Shown here piece by piece: positions 13,252 through 28,200 of a stretch of DNA of 64,000 nucleotides. Under the pieces are notes generated by a model. It did not search any database, was not told where the DNA came from, and worked only from the letters and a program-made list of their open reading frames with translations. Within the stretch, counting starts at the first letter, position 1. Each line of letters starts with the position of its first letter. Both the position numbers and the translations under genes were made by a program. Source of the DNA: Cyrtodaria siliqua (lineage: Eukaryota; Mollusca; Bivalvia; Adapedonta; Hiatellidae); assembly GCA_037043455.1 (NCBI GenBank), contig JAWPHD010001214.1:62001-126000 (forward strand), in the 5' to 3' direction.

Positions 13252-16200
13252 GTTGGTATCCATAAAATTAAATGGCATGTCCATGGTAAGATGTGGTCAA
13301 ATTCAAAGAATTATGGGCGTTTCGTACCATGGACATTTCGTAACCGGTATGATGGGCAGCACGATTTACCCAAATATACCCAAATCTACCCAAATACACC
13401 GGATTTACCCAAATACAGTTTATGTTTGCACAAATACACCCTATTTAATTGTTTTATTCGGCAAATACTTTATTTTTATAGTTAAATTTGTTATAAACTA
13501 ATAAAATCTGAAAAAAATATATATATTAGCCGCAGATATGAACTTTGCAGCCATTTTTAAAATTCATTGTTATCAAATCGAATACGATTTACCCAAATAT
13601 AGTCTATGTTTGCACAAATACACCCTATTTAATTATTTTTTTCGGCAATTACTTCATTATTATAGTTAAGTATGTTATAAACTAATATAATCTGTGAAAA
13701 AAATAAATATATTAGCCGCAGATATGAACTTTGCAGCCATTTTTAAAAATCATTTTTATCAAATCGGATACGATTTACCCAAATACAGTCTATGTTTGCA
13801 CAAATACACCCTATTTAATTGTTTTTTTCGGCAAATACTTCAATTTTTATAGTTAAGTATGGTATAAACTAATATAATCTGTGAAAAAAATATATATATT
13901 AGCCGCAGATATGAACTTTGCAGCCATTTTTAAAATTCATTGTTATCAAATCGTATACGATTTAACCCAAATACAGTCTATGTTTGCACAAATACACCCT
14001 ATTTAATTGTTTTTTTCGGCAAATACTTCAATTTTATAGTAAAGTATGGTATAAATTAATGTAATCTGTGAAAAAAATGGAGCCCTGGTTGCCTGTGATT
14101 TACACCGGTCACCAGCCTTATACCGAGCTACAGGAAGGATGGAAAATGCTAATAATACAAATATAACTGATAACAGAATACACATTACAAAACATTAAAA
14201 CATGAAACATATATGACAAGGAAAAAAATAATAAATAACGATAATGTTAACAAAAACCATGCTTCCTGGCAGTTACCCAGTGCCCACGGAGCAAAGCCCT
14301 GGTTGCCTGTGATTTACACCGGTCACCAGCCTTATACCGAGCGACAGGAAGGATGGAAAATGCTAATAATACAAATATACGAAGCTGAGATGGAGATGCA
14401 GGTGATGGCGGAGCAAACGATACGCTGAAGAGGAATTCTCGTTGTACTGCGGCTTTCAGAGTTCCAAATATGGTGGAACTGGCAGCCTGAGAATTGAATT
14501 ATTTAACTGATAAACACAAAGGGCGGTCATATACATTAATAAACTTATTACTGGTAACCTAATACATATAACTAATATAAGCTACACCATACATACATCC
14601 ATCTTTATTTTACACCTACAAGAAGTTTTCAACGTATAATGAATAAGATGCTTTTTTTCAAATAATAGATAAAATACGAACATATATACATAACACTTCC
14701 ATTTTGCAGCTGGATACAAACTATGAATAATTTTTTTCAAATAATAGATAAAATACGAACAAATTATCCTATTAAATTTCTATTTCTTAATATTGTGGGG
14801 AAATATTTAACTTTTAACATGATATGCACGAGACAGTGTGTTATTGTACGTGCTAAATGCTTTAAAATATAGTGTCAATCGTGAGGGCATTGTATATTAG
14901 ACATCGTTTGACATGTACACCAAGGCGTGAAAATTACACGCTCTTAACATTAGCTGCATATTGGGATCGATATTAATATGTGTTGTTATATAGTTTTAGT
15001 CTTGTTTTCTGATCCCCTTAATAAATGGATTACTTATAAATCTATAACAATTAAATGTGTTATACTTAACGTATAATATAAGTGAAATTATTTAAGTTAT
15101 ACGTATATATTGATTTAAAATAAGAATGTATATATATAAAATAACTTCTTTACTCTTGTATCTAACTTGGACTATAGCATACTCAGTTTTTACAACTAGT
15201 AATATTACAATAACATCCCTTATTCGTAAATATACGGACTGTGATTGTTGCCATTGGGTTTTCAGTGATCGTCAATTAACATACTCTACTTATTCATATA
15301 TAGCACGGAACTAAAATAAATCAGCCAATACCCGTGTATAGGAATAAGTTTTTTTAACTCTAATTATGTATTTAAAATAAGACAATTTTATCATTTACAC
15401 ACATATGACACGTGCTGTGATACCAACTTTTGCACATTGAACAATGAACACAATCGGAAACGCAATTACACTTGCAGTCACCGCATGGAAACCTAGCCGC
15501 ACGTTGCTTAGACAAATTAGCCATAGTAGAATATAGTAGTGTGTGTATTTGTGCAAACTATTTCAGACAATTTCAGACAATATCACAAGTTAACGATTAA
15601 ATTTGTACCTCAAAAAAGAGATAACATTTATGAAAAACGCTTAGTATATATACAATTCATTAAGTTCTCAATTTACTCAAAGTACTCAAAAAACTAAATG
15701 TCAACATTCCGCTTTACTTTGAAGTCAATAAGTTTAATTGACTTAAATAATTAGTATCAAAACTATGGAAAATGACTTAAATAATTAGTATCAAAACTGT
15801 TGAAAACTAATTAACACAGATTACGCGCAAGCAATTAACGGATTAAATTTATCGATTAGGCGTAACTGTTAAAGAAATACTTTGCGCAATTTTATAATCA
15901 GTGCACAAAGGTAAATAAGTATGAATCAAGTTTGTTGTTTTGTTTTGTTATAATACAATTATTTACAATAGATAATTCAGAATCTCAAACATATTTTATG
16001 TAAATAATTTAATTTTTAAAGATCTAAAAAGGAGGAAGAATATCATAATATATTACAATTTATTTTAGGACAGTATATTGCGTGTATATTTTATTGACTG
16101 TTTTTAGATACCGAAAAGAATGTTCTTTTTTCGCGAAAAGAAAAGAAATGTCCGAAAAGACTGTGCAAAATCATTATTATTGATTTAAATCAAATAGTTT

Positions 16201-19200
16201 GATATCATTGGTTAAATTTAATTAAAACAATAGTTATAAGACTAAAACAAGAGGGCCTGTGGACGCTCTACTGGCTAACATGGCTCTTATAACATCAATG
16301 ATAACCATGACAGAAGATCTGCCATATTTGAGTTTCCTATCTGCCTCATTGCAAAATAGGTCAAGTTTAATAACCAATATCTCTGTTAATAATGGCTTAA
16401 AAATTATCAGAATAAAGTCATATTGTCAATTAAAGTTAGATTTATAACTTTGATGTCTTAATCTGTAAATTTCTAGCCAGTATCATAGAAGAAACGTTTT
16501 CTGAAAATTGCATGCGCGACGGATTTCGGAAAACCTGGTCGCTATTTTTAGCTCCTGGCAGAAGGGTGCTTGTGATGTAATGGTGTTTTCTTTGGATAAC
16601 CAATGAAATTCATTATTCAAATTAGATGATAATGTTACATGGAACTATGGGTAATATATGAAACTAAAATGCAGTGGAAAATTTTGATTCATTCTATTTT
16701 TAAATCGAGGTCAAAGTTGATCAACTTTGAGGCCTAGTTTCACATAGAAATAATCCGATGTGAAGGGGCGGTCATATACCATTGGAAAGCATTTTTTTTA
16801 CTCTTTAAAAAGCATGTTGTCTTTTGTTTTTATCTATTAGCGCATTTTACCGCAATGCCTACAAATAAAGCAGGTGTTACACGTAACTGTATGAAAGTAG
16901 TAGAGCGCAATACACACTTCAGCTGATGACGCGGGTTGTTTATACACAAAATCTGGCAGATAAAAATAAAAGATGTTAAGAGTTTAAACTGCAATAACTT
17001 TTTTATTACTAAATGGATTTTGATAATTTAAACGGCATTATTTTTGTTTTTCTTTCCTCGTTTGAGTAGTTAATATGGATTAAATATTATTTTTTAAATC
17101 CAAAAAGGTCTGTCATGGTTATCAATGAAGCGAGAGACTGCCATTTATGTTTTTTTGAGAGTTTTGGGCAAAATATAGCTTATCAACTAAATCAAGGGCG
17201 ATAACTAAAGAATCTGGTAAAGATCAGATGAAAAATGAAGGCCCTACCATATTAACGAGGCAACTACTGTATTAACGAGGCAAAATATAGCATTTTTAAC
17301 TAAATGAAGAGCCAAAACTCCTCTGTTACTCAGGGGTCGAATTTCACAAATTTAGCCACTAGCTAAAAATATCCAGTGACTAAAAAATCTACTAGCTAAA
17401 ATCGGTTCTCACTAGCATTTTTATTCAAGTAATATCGGGATGTAAATTCTGTTGAATAACACATTAATTAACAATACGCAATATCAAATTTACGTACTGA
17501 TGATTGGCTGTCGCTTGCGTGGACACGGCAACACTCGCACCTCCGTGCAGACGTTATTGTTAATAACCTTCCCCAGCATAATATTGATTTCTCTCTCCCA
17601 TCGCGTTACTGTTTTTAGTGACGCTGTGACGGCTATTGTTTCTCTTGGTGCCGTCGTTATAACTGTCATACTATTTTCTCCGCGTTCGGTCGACTCCATC
17701 TCGTCATTTTGTCTTGAAAAACGAAGTGATTTTGCGAGCAGACGATTCTGCCATGATAATTGATTGTGTAGAGTTCCGAGTTATCTTACCGGAAGTTGAT
17801 ATCGATTCATAACGTATAGACGCTTGCACTAGATAAGCGTCAATCTGATACAGATTGCATTTACTTATTTTCGTTTGACAATGAAGTTACGCAAATAATC
17901 ATGTGAAATTGGAGAGAGGTTTGACTACATATTATGTCGTCGGACCATTTGTTGGTTCTGTCAGTCTTCGTGGGTGATATTCAATCAAGTGTATGCTATA
18001 TATTTCTACTCGCAGAAAAAAGCAAGTGCTCGAAATTTTCAGTAGCAATCTGAAAAATCAACTCGCATTTTGCGAGTCAGTAAGAGTGAAATTCGACCCC
18101 TGATTACTGGTCCAACCCGGAGCTAAAAAAAAAAAAAATTAAAAAAATTAAAAAAAAAATTAAAAAATAAATAAAAATTAAACAAAAAAAATTCAAATAA
18201 AAAATGATAACACAAAAAAAAAAGAAAGTCATAAAATCTCGTAAAGTTTGGCAAAGATCAGATGCAAAATGAAGGCCCTATCGTAAGACGAGGCAAATTA
18301 TAGCTTTTTTAACAAAATCAAGGACCATAACTCCGCTGTTACTGGTCCGATCTGTCCGGTTTTCGAACTTGACCGCACTTTTAATGACATTAACAATCTG
18401 ATAAAAGTTTGGTAAAGATCGGATAAAAAATAAAGTCTTAACGAGGCAAAATATAGCATTTTGAACTAAATCAAGGGTCATAACGCCGCTGTTACTTGTC
18501 CGATATGAATGGTTTTCGAACTTATCTGAGCTGTCATTGCTATTAACAATCTGATAAAGTTTGGTAAAGATCGGTTGAACAATGAAGTCCCTATCGTCTT
18601 AACGAGGCAAAATATAGCATTTTTAACTAAATCAAGGGCAATAACTCTGCTGGTTTTCGAACTTATCTGAGCTGTCATTGCTATTAACAATCTGATAAAG
18701 TTTGGTAAAGATCGGTTGAACAATGAAGTCCCTATCGTCTTAACGAGGCAAAATATAGCATTTTTAACTAAATCAAGGGCAATAACTCTGCTGGTTTTCG
18801 AACTTGTCTGAGCTTTCATTGATATTAACAATCTGTGCAAGTTTGGTAAAGATCAAATAATAAATGAAGGTGCTAGAGTGTTCACAAGGCTTAATATGGC
18901 ATTTTTCAGCAAAACAAGGGCCATAACTCCATTGAAATTATTTCGATCTTGCCGGTTTTCGAACTTGTTTGAACTTTCATTGATATAAAGACACTGGCAA
19001 AGTTAAGTATTGATCCGATTAATATTGAAGGTCCTAGAGTGTTCACAAGGCAGAAAATAGCATTTTTCAGAAAAAACAAGGGCCATAACTCCGGTGTTAC
19101 TTATCCGATTTAGCTGGTTTTCGAACTTGTTCGAGCTTTCATTGATATTAACAATCTGTGCAAGTTTGATAAAGATCAAATAATAAATGAAGGTGCTAGA

Positions 19201-22200
19201 ATGTTCACAAGGCAGAAAATGGCATTTTCAGAAAAACAAGGCCATAACTCTAGTGTTACTGACCCAATTCAACTGATTTTCGAACTTATCCAAGCTATAA
19301 TTAGTATTAACGATCTTTGTAAGTTTGGTAACGATCAAATAATAAATGAAGGTGCTAGAGCGTTCACAAAGCAGAAAATAGCAATTTTCAGAATATTTTT
19401 TTGATTTAAATCAAATATGTTTGATATCATTACTTAAAATCAATTAAAAGAATAGTAATCAGAAAACAAAAATTGGATTTTTGTTTTTTATTTGAAAGTT
19501 ATACTCCATGTTAATAATATGTCCATGGATTCTGCATTAGCGAAAAGAAATTTCAATGTTCCAAAAAGACACTGCAAAATCTTATTACTTATTTAAATCA
19601 AATATTGTTTATACATTTAGTTAAATTTAAGTAAAATAATAGTAATAAGAATATAAAAAAATGGTTTGTTTTTTAATATGAATGTTATACTCCATGTTAA
19701 TATATTTTAGTAGATTCTGCATTAGCGAAAAGACATTTCAATCTTCCGAAAAGACACTATGGCGCTATAACATCGTTATTATTGATTTAAACACCTATTT
19801 GTTTACATCATTAGTTACATTTCAGCAAATGAATAGTAATTAACAACAAAAAATAAATAAAACGATTGATTAAATTTTAATGTAGTATAAATCTGACCTC
19901 GATTTTTCCGAAAAGACAACCAAAAGTCCCATAAATACACAATATTAATTATGGTTCATTCTTATTATTGATTAAAATCAATTTTAATTTTTTTATTTGG
20001 TACATATTACAACAAAATTGTTATTATTGATTAAAATCAATTTCTTTTTTGTTCGTTTTTATTCTTCTTCTTATTAAGCCGTACATAAGAAGGAAAGAAA
20101 ATATGAAATTCAATTGATCTAGTTCAATAACAATGGAGGTGTAAGTGTGTTTTCAATTATAACTATGTATGTGACACCTTTTCAAACTTGGTATATAACT
20201 AAAATGGAGTAACGTTATAACTTTCTTAAAAAAAAAAAAAGTTAACTTTTTTTTTTATTATTACTATTCTTTTACTTAAATGTAAAGAATGATTTAAAAA
20301 AACAACAATTTAGATCAATAATAAAGATTTGATACTGTCTTTTCGGATATTTCTGTTCTTTTCGCGAAAAGAACGTTCTTTTCGGTATCTAGTCATACCC
20401 TTTCGTAACACGTCCTACGCTGGCTATTGTACGTAAATTATGGTACCCTGGATTTACTAACGGATATGGTGTTGAATAGTATTGGACAATATCAACAAAA
20501 TGCAAAAAAAATAGAAATAAGAAACATTCCTATTTTAATTTGTAGAAAACAGTTACTGCTTCTTGTATAAAGGGGCTGTCCTGGCTAAATAACCGATGAA
20601 CTTGAAATCTGCTGAACCCGGATCAAGCCTCACCATCGCCACTGAGTTTCGTCTTTGCGAACTTCAGCAACGCACATCCATTGGATGGGGACGTAAGCTG
20701 GATGGTTTTGTCTATCCTTCTAGCACGTTAAAAACCAATCTATAGGAATCTATCCGTTATAGTATCCTCGACATCTTAGTTTACGACCACTTAACGACAG
20801 TTGGCTACATATATTAGTAAAACATTATATATTTGACATAATATGATGTAAGCTAAAATAAAGAAATCAAACTGCAACAAAAACTACCGCGATTTGATTA
20901 CATTTTGTTTATTTTCCATCCGATAACATCTTAATGTATGACCTCATATTGTTTATTTCCAGTGAACGGCATGTGTTTCCGATCACTTTAGTTACTATAG
21001 TTTTTTCCCCGAGATGCAGTATTTTCATACGGGAAATTTTATGCAAATTGTATGACCTAAATTCACACTGGCTGACAGCACAAAGGAAAAAAGAAAAATC
21101 AACTATATTTTAATGTTTTTAATTGAACAGGAAGAAACAAAGCCCTACTTATTTTCTTTGAAAAATATGAGTACCCTCATCACCTTGAAATCTATCTTCT
21201 TCAATACTGTGGATTCTTTAAATCATTGTCTTCTGCTGTGGCCGCCTGCTTGTCAAGAATTTAGGTCACGTGTCAAGTGGGAATTGTACTAACGTAAAAA
21301 TTACCTTTTTTTTTAACGCAAACACCGATATTTCATCATGTTTTATGCAGGTACCCAGCCTTTGACATAACCCGTTTATCATTTCTCATTTTACGATTAA
21401 ATAAAACTTGTTGATATCTGATGAAAGGCAAAGGATTAAATCATCATGCGTCATAATTTTTTTTTATTTTGTGTAAGTCTGCTTTAAAATGGGATACATT
21501 TAATGACGAGAACACTGGTAAAGGCATAAAATATCCACAAGAAAATGATCCATAGCCTTAAAAACTCAGTCTTCTTTGCAAGTTTTTTTGTTGTTGTTTA
21601 GAACTATTCATTAAGCAGACGGTCATAAAAGTTGATGACGAAATTTACACAATAAACATGCGCATATGTAATTTCCACCATCGGTCGAAATCACATGGCG
21701 GTCGAAAACAGAAAGAAAGACGATAATAGTATGCCAGGTTCCAGATTCGTATTATAAGTGGTTTCCTCCCTCGGGGTGGCTCCAACATATATTGTGTTAG
21801 TGAACCATTAAACAACATTCAATTCATACCTTAGAAATTGAACTGGCGGCTCCCCAAATAACAAGAGCGAACCAGATGCTCTCCACCCCCACACACCATC
21901 ACACCCCTATAATCGGACAGGCAATGTTAGCCTATACTTGTCGGATTTTAAGGGCCTCGCACTGGTCCTTATCATAGGATTTAGCAATTAAATATTTTGA
22001 AAAAGCACTAGAATTCACCTTATGTCATGTAGAAGGCAAAGAAATGTCGATAAGAGTAGGAAGATGGGTCTGTATAATATGTATCCTTCCCCTCTCTCAA
22101 GGTGGCTCTTAATAACCTATGATGTGTTGATGAGCCGTTTTAAGTTATATTTTGAATATTTTGGACCTATCTGGGCAAGATTTTGATCCTAAAAATATAG

Positions 22201-25200
22201 AGCGCACCTCAGAGCACACAGTTTTTTGGCTAATGATGCATATCAAGTACCTGTTTCAACAAAAAATCAGATGTGCTCGAGGGTGTGCTCAGAATTTCCA
22301 AGACAAAAAACTGATCGAAAACTGCTGAAAATAAACAAAAATGTCATATTTTAAAAGAAACGGCCTAGTTTGTGCGGCCCTTAAACTCATTTAGAGCCTT
22401 CAAACGTACTTGTAATGAGTTTTAATATTGATTCAGTTCATTTGTAGCTGAACTAGATATTCAAAACTTGTGCATTAAAACTTTCAATATTGGGGGCCAA
22501 TTTTGTCCCTTATCCTACCTAGTTAGTTCTTTACATATAAAGTAACGTATACTGTAAAATAATCGTATAAATATTTACCGGTCGAGTAATAAATCGTCGT
22601 AAAATATTCGGAACAGAGTAACGCTATCCTTTCCATTTTCATAGCTGTGCTGAAAATCATAGAGGACACCATTATATACATCGCGGACGTCAAAAAAGTC
22701 GGTATCCGCGTCAAAATGTGAGAATGTAAATAAATCAGTTTTAAAAGGAAAAGGTTGGTATTTTGTTAATAAACTTAAAGTTAGTTAGTTACTGAATGGG
22801 TGTATTGCCTGTCAGTTAATATTTTATCAATTGCTATATTCAAACCACAGTATTCCTGCATTAGTTCTTAAGGGCGCCAAAACCAATGATGCCAGGATAT
22901 ATGTTAGCGCGATATCAATATTTATATATTCAATAAATGGATACTATAAAATTCACATTGAAACTATTTTTTATAACTTACCGGTAATTAATATCAGGGG
23001 AACAAAGAGAAACATTTTTTAAACAAGATTTTTACTTATTTTTTCATTATTAAAGAAACTAACCTGCCAATTAATGGAAAAATTACACTACACAACTCTT
23101 TATTAAAACTCTATCCATGTGTTCAGGTCATATAATAATGTATATGTGCCGATAAAAAGGATATGTTTATTCACATGTTCTTAAAATACTGATGATTGAA
23201 TATGCGTTTAATTCTAATAGTGCTGCAACTATTATGTAACGCATTACTTTAATGGCTAAAATCTCAAATTTTGCGACCATAAAACGACCGATTTACCTTC
23301 TGAAAAGTATGTGACGTCATATAACAGTGTAACTAGCAATGTTGGATAGGGTCGACAAAATGCCATTACTGATGAAATCGAGTTTTAATAGAAAAAATAA
23401 GTGTTTTACTTGATATTTCTGGAATTTAAATCGAAAAGTATTTAAATAGAATTGAGATAACTATGCTAAGATTTTCAATCTGGGAGGTATGCGAGTGGTT
23501 TTACGGTCTGAAATTACGTTTTACGGCGATGCAGGCTTTACGGCGATGCAGTAGTAGAGCCGTAAAACAAAATTCTCAGACAGTAAAACCACTTATATAT
23601 TGAAAATCTAAGCATTGTTATCTCTTAATTCGACTGTCCAGTTTTCGGGTTTGGTCTGGCTGGTTAAAGCCGATTATACTGTGTCTAGTATAGAGTTTGG
23701 ATTCTCGAAATATGTAAGTTATATATATACCTTGCTGTCAGTAGATTTAGAAACGGTGTTTGTGTTCAGGTAGTTTTGCTGCCTCCATCTGCACAAAAAG
23801 TGGCAACAATATTGTAGAATAAAGATTTAGTTTTTTGGACCCTGTTTTAAAAAACAAATATTTTGTTGTTTTAGGTATTGGCCTGGTAACAGCGAAGCGA
23901 TACTTCGCAGGAGGAGTATGTCGAAGCAAAGTCCAGCTTAACAACAAGACGGTACTCATTACTGGAGCAAACACAGGATTAGGGAAAGAAACGGCCATGG
24001 ATCTAGCAAGAAGAGGTATCAAGAACTACTTTTAGCTCTACTGGCCTAGATATTTTGTACAAGTATCTATTTCAAAATTAGTCTTTTGCATAATAATATA
24101 CTTCTGAATATTTATTTGTATTTCTGAAAGGTATATTTGAAGCTTAGTAAAATGATAACATAAACATGTAATTGAAAAAAAGAGTCTCATAACTTAGGGT
24201 ATTACGCCATCCAGTCAGTGTCAGAGAATTACTTTGTAAAGAAAAGTTATAGCACAGTGCTAACCTGCACTGCTCTGCACATCACTTGTAAATGAATTTG
24301 GAACAGTGTATTAAATCATTTTAGCATTATTTTTGGTTCAGAATTTGCCATATCAAAATGTCAAGAAACTCTTTATTCAATGAGTAATCGAAACACTCAA
24401 AATATCCTTTTTTATGCAAAAAATCGAACTCGCTGTGTTCCGAGAACACATGGAGTGTGTCCTATATAGGACTCGCTGACGAACACATGGAGTGTCTCCT
24501 ATATAGGACTCGCTGTGTTCTGAGAACACACTAAGTTCCGTGTTTTGAATGTGAATACATTTTTTAAGTGTTTGCATTACTCATTGAGTAATGAGTTTCT
24601 TGACTTTCTAAACAAAAATAATTCTAAAATGATTTGATAGACTGTTCAGGGCAGAGTGGTCTATTATCACAAGTATAGTATGACTACTTGGCTTTACAAA
24701 ACAAAACTCGTTATTGTGGTACGCCAATAATTTCAGCATGTTTATAGTTATTTCAATATTTCAAGTAGTGGAGCGCTGTGGCTCCATCCCAGCCATGACC
24801 ATATGTGTTCTGTCCCTGAGAAAATCATTTCATCTGCATTTGTGAAGTACTGGTTCTACTCAGGATTATATTGAGAGCGATTAAAATAAGTTCAGAGAGC
24901 TTTCGTTACAATCAATGTAAAATAAATAACTTTACATGCGTTTTGAATGTTATTTTTTAATAAAAAAAAATCTTTCTTTATTTGACTCCTTAATCTTTGA
25001 AATACCAGAAACATAATTTTTTTGTTGTTTTTAGCTCAACTGATCAGAGATCAGCGGAGCTTATGCCGTGGTGCGGTGTCCGTCGTCCGTCCGTCCGTCT
25101 GTCCGTCCGTCCGTCTGTCCGTCTGTCCGTCTGTCCGTCTGTCCGTCTGTCTGTCCGTAAACTTTTATTTGTAGCGACTTCACAGCTGAAACTACTGGAT

Positions 25201-28200
25201 GGATATTCATGAAACTTTACAGAAATGTTGCCCATAAAGTCTAGTTGATCCTAGCAAAAATTCATGTTGATGTGAAATCCAAGATGGCCGCCAAAGCTAA
25301 AAATAGAGTTTTAAAATACAAGTTTGTAGCGACTTCTTCTTGAAAACTATAAGTGATATTGATATGGGACTTTTTCTAAAATGATCAGCATGACATGATG
25401 TTGATCCTAGTCAAAAATCGTTTTGATTCAACGTTAAACATGGCTGCCAGCGGCCATCTTTGTTTACATAGAGTTATATAGTAAAAACTTGTAGCGACTA
25501 CTTCTCTGAAACTACTTGGCGGATTGTCATGAAACTTTACAGGAATGTTGCTCTTGATGTCTAATTGATCCTAGAAAAATTTCAGGTCGGCCGGAAATTC
25601 AAGATGGCCGTCACAGCTAAAAATAGATTTTTAAAAAATAAGTTTGTAGCGACTACTTCTTGAAAACTATAAGTGATATTGATATGGGACTTTTTCTAAA
25701 ATGATCAGCATTACATGATGTTGATCCTAGACAAAAATCGTTTTGATTCAACGTTAAACATGGCTGCCAGCGGCCATCTTTGTTTACATAGAGTTATATA
25801 GTAAAAACTTGTAGCGACTACTCCTCTGAAACTACTTGGCGGATTGTCATGAAACTTTACAGGAATGTTGCTCTTGATGTCTAATTGATCCTATCAAAAT
25901 TTCAGGTCGGCCGGAAATTCAAGATGGCCGTCACAGCTAAAAATAGATTTTTAAAAAATAAGTTTGTAGCGACTACTTCTTGAAAACTATAAGTGATATT
26001 GATATGGGACTTTTTCTAAAATGATCAGCATGACATGATGTAGATCCTTGTGGAAAATTATTTTGATTCGACGTTAAACATGGCTGCCAGTGGCCATCTT
26101 TGGTTACATAGAGTTATATAGTAAAAACTTGTAGCGACTACTCCTCTGAAACTACTTGACGGATGTTCATGAAACTTCACAGGAATGTTGCTCTTGATGT
26201 CTAGTTGATCCTAGAAAAAATTCAGGTCGGCCGGAAATTCAAGATGGCCGCCACAGCTAAAAATAGATTTAAAATAAATAAATTTGTAGATAAATAAATT
26301 TGTAGCGACTACTTCCCAAAAACAATAAGAGATATTGATATGGGACTTTTTCTAAAATGATCAGTATGACATGATGTTGGTCCTTGTCGAAAATCGTTTT
26401 GATTTGACCTTAAACATGGCTGCTTTGTTTACATAGAGTTATATAATGAAAACTTGTAGCGACTACTTCTTTGAAACTACCTGACGGATTTTCATGAAAC
26501 TTTACAGGAATGTTGCTCTTAATGTCTTATTGATCTTAGCAAAATTTCAGGTCGGCCTGAAATTCAAGATGGCCGCCACGGTTAAAAATAGATTTTCAAA
26601 AAACAAGTCTGTAGCGACTACTTCCTGAAATCAAAATCAATCAGTAGAGCTTCAAGGTCATTGACCTCTTGTTTGTCTTTGCTGTGTGAAATAATTATTC
26701 GTATTAGTTTTATATAATACTAAAAGTGTTTGAAGATCTTTTGAATAGTTTAATATTTAAGTTGAGAAAGGAAGATACAGTGATGAATGTCTATTACAGG
26801 TGCTCGAGTGTTGCTTGCTTGTCGTGATATCACCAAGGCAGAAAGCACAGCGGAGGAAATCAGGAAATCAACAGGCAACCCCAATGTGAAGGTATATGTT
26901 ATGGATCTGGCGTCTTTCAAGTCTGTGAGAAAATGTGCCAATGAGGTCTTGGACAAGGAACCTCGGCTGGATATACTCATAAATAATGCTGGTTTGTTTA
27001 TACATGTCTTAAATGCAAATAAAAAGAACTCCCCTGAAATAACAAATACAGTGAAAACTGGGATATCCGACCACTTACATTACTGACATCCTGCTGTATT
27101 CTGTATTCAGTGACCCTTAGTTTAACAGAACCTGCTGTTTCCGGTATCCGACACTGTTTTGAAGTCCCAACTAACATAACTGTATGCAATTAACACCTAA
27201 TTAACCGACACACTTAGATCTGGACCTTACCTGTAAAAAATATTCTTTTGACCAACAAACATTTCCAACTCAGCTACTCTGAAGATAAGCAAGCGTCACA
27301 CTAACAATGATCGCCAAAAATGTGTACCAAACAATAATTGGGTAATTATCGTTGTCATCATGAACAGCCTATTTGTGAGCGGAAGTTATGTTTGGGAATA
27401 AGTCGTGATAAATTCTCTATCAATTCATTTCTCAGATAGTATGTTTGTTTTAAATTAACGCATGTAATAAATGTAATGAACTGTTGTTGTTTTTTAAGAT
27501 ACCTGTAAAATGTGAATCATAAACAAAACGTGATACATTGTACAATTAATGTTTTTTAAATCTTAATACATGTTTATTTTAAACAGTCAATATATACATT
27601 TTTTTACATTTTGTATATATGAAAACATTGTATAACTTGTAATGAATATTTTAAAAAGATTGTATGATAATATACTTGCAATAGTTTAATTAAACAATTT
27701 ATATAACCTGTACATGTTTATATTTTAGTCAACTCTTGGTTTATCAACAACCTCTATTATCCGGCATTAAGTGCCGGCACCGAGCGGTGTTGGATATAGC
27801 AGGTTTCACTGTACCAGAAACTTAAAATGTTTAAATATTGCTTTATATGTTATGGTTCTTCATTTGTGTGATATTAAAAATACGACCTTTTACATTCTTG
27901 ATTGTGTAATAGTTGAAGAATTACTGAAGATGTGAAAAACTGATTTTTGATGTGGGTTTATCTGATATGTTGTCTTTAACTGATTTTGTACAGGTGTGAT
28001 GAGGACACCCTATTGGAAGACTGAAGACGGGTTCGAGATGCAATTTGGGACAAATCATCTTGGCCACTTCCTCTTTACCAACCTTCTGTTGGACCTGCTC
28101 AAGAAGTCAGCACCCAGTAGGATTGTCAATGTTTCATCCCTTGCTCACAGTAGTAAGTCAATATTTCATCCCTTGTCACTGTAGAAAATCAAATGTTTCA

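Larger units (their letters stand above)
16107..20389. mobile_element. 4.3-kb TIR element with TA target duplication, non-autonomous, with nested insertions
   Basis: The left end reads GATACCGAAAAGAATGTTCT and continues to about 16190; its reverse complement ends the element at about 20310-20389 (TIRs of about 80 bp, about 85% alike). TA flanks both ends (16105-16106 and 20390-20391). Sub-terminal copies of 'CGAAAAGACA...' recur at about 19545, 19730 and 19910. No transposase is visible. The centre (16246-19395) is filled by a family-B repeat block, itself interrupted by a MITE at 17330-18103. Confidence 0.75.

Noticed and set aside
17452..17763. 103-codon ORF inside the TTAC MITE
   Set aside because: No transposase motif; the antisense strand is open as well, as expected from CG-richer sequence.
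25044..25235. Ser/Arg-Pro or Thr/Asp-Gly rich ORFs over the (CCGT)n stretch
   Set aside because: Simple-sequence reading of the family-A head.
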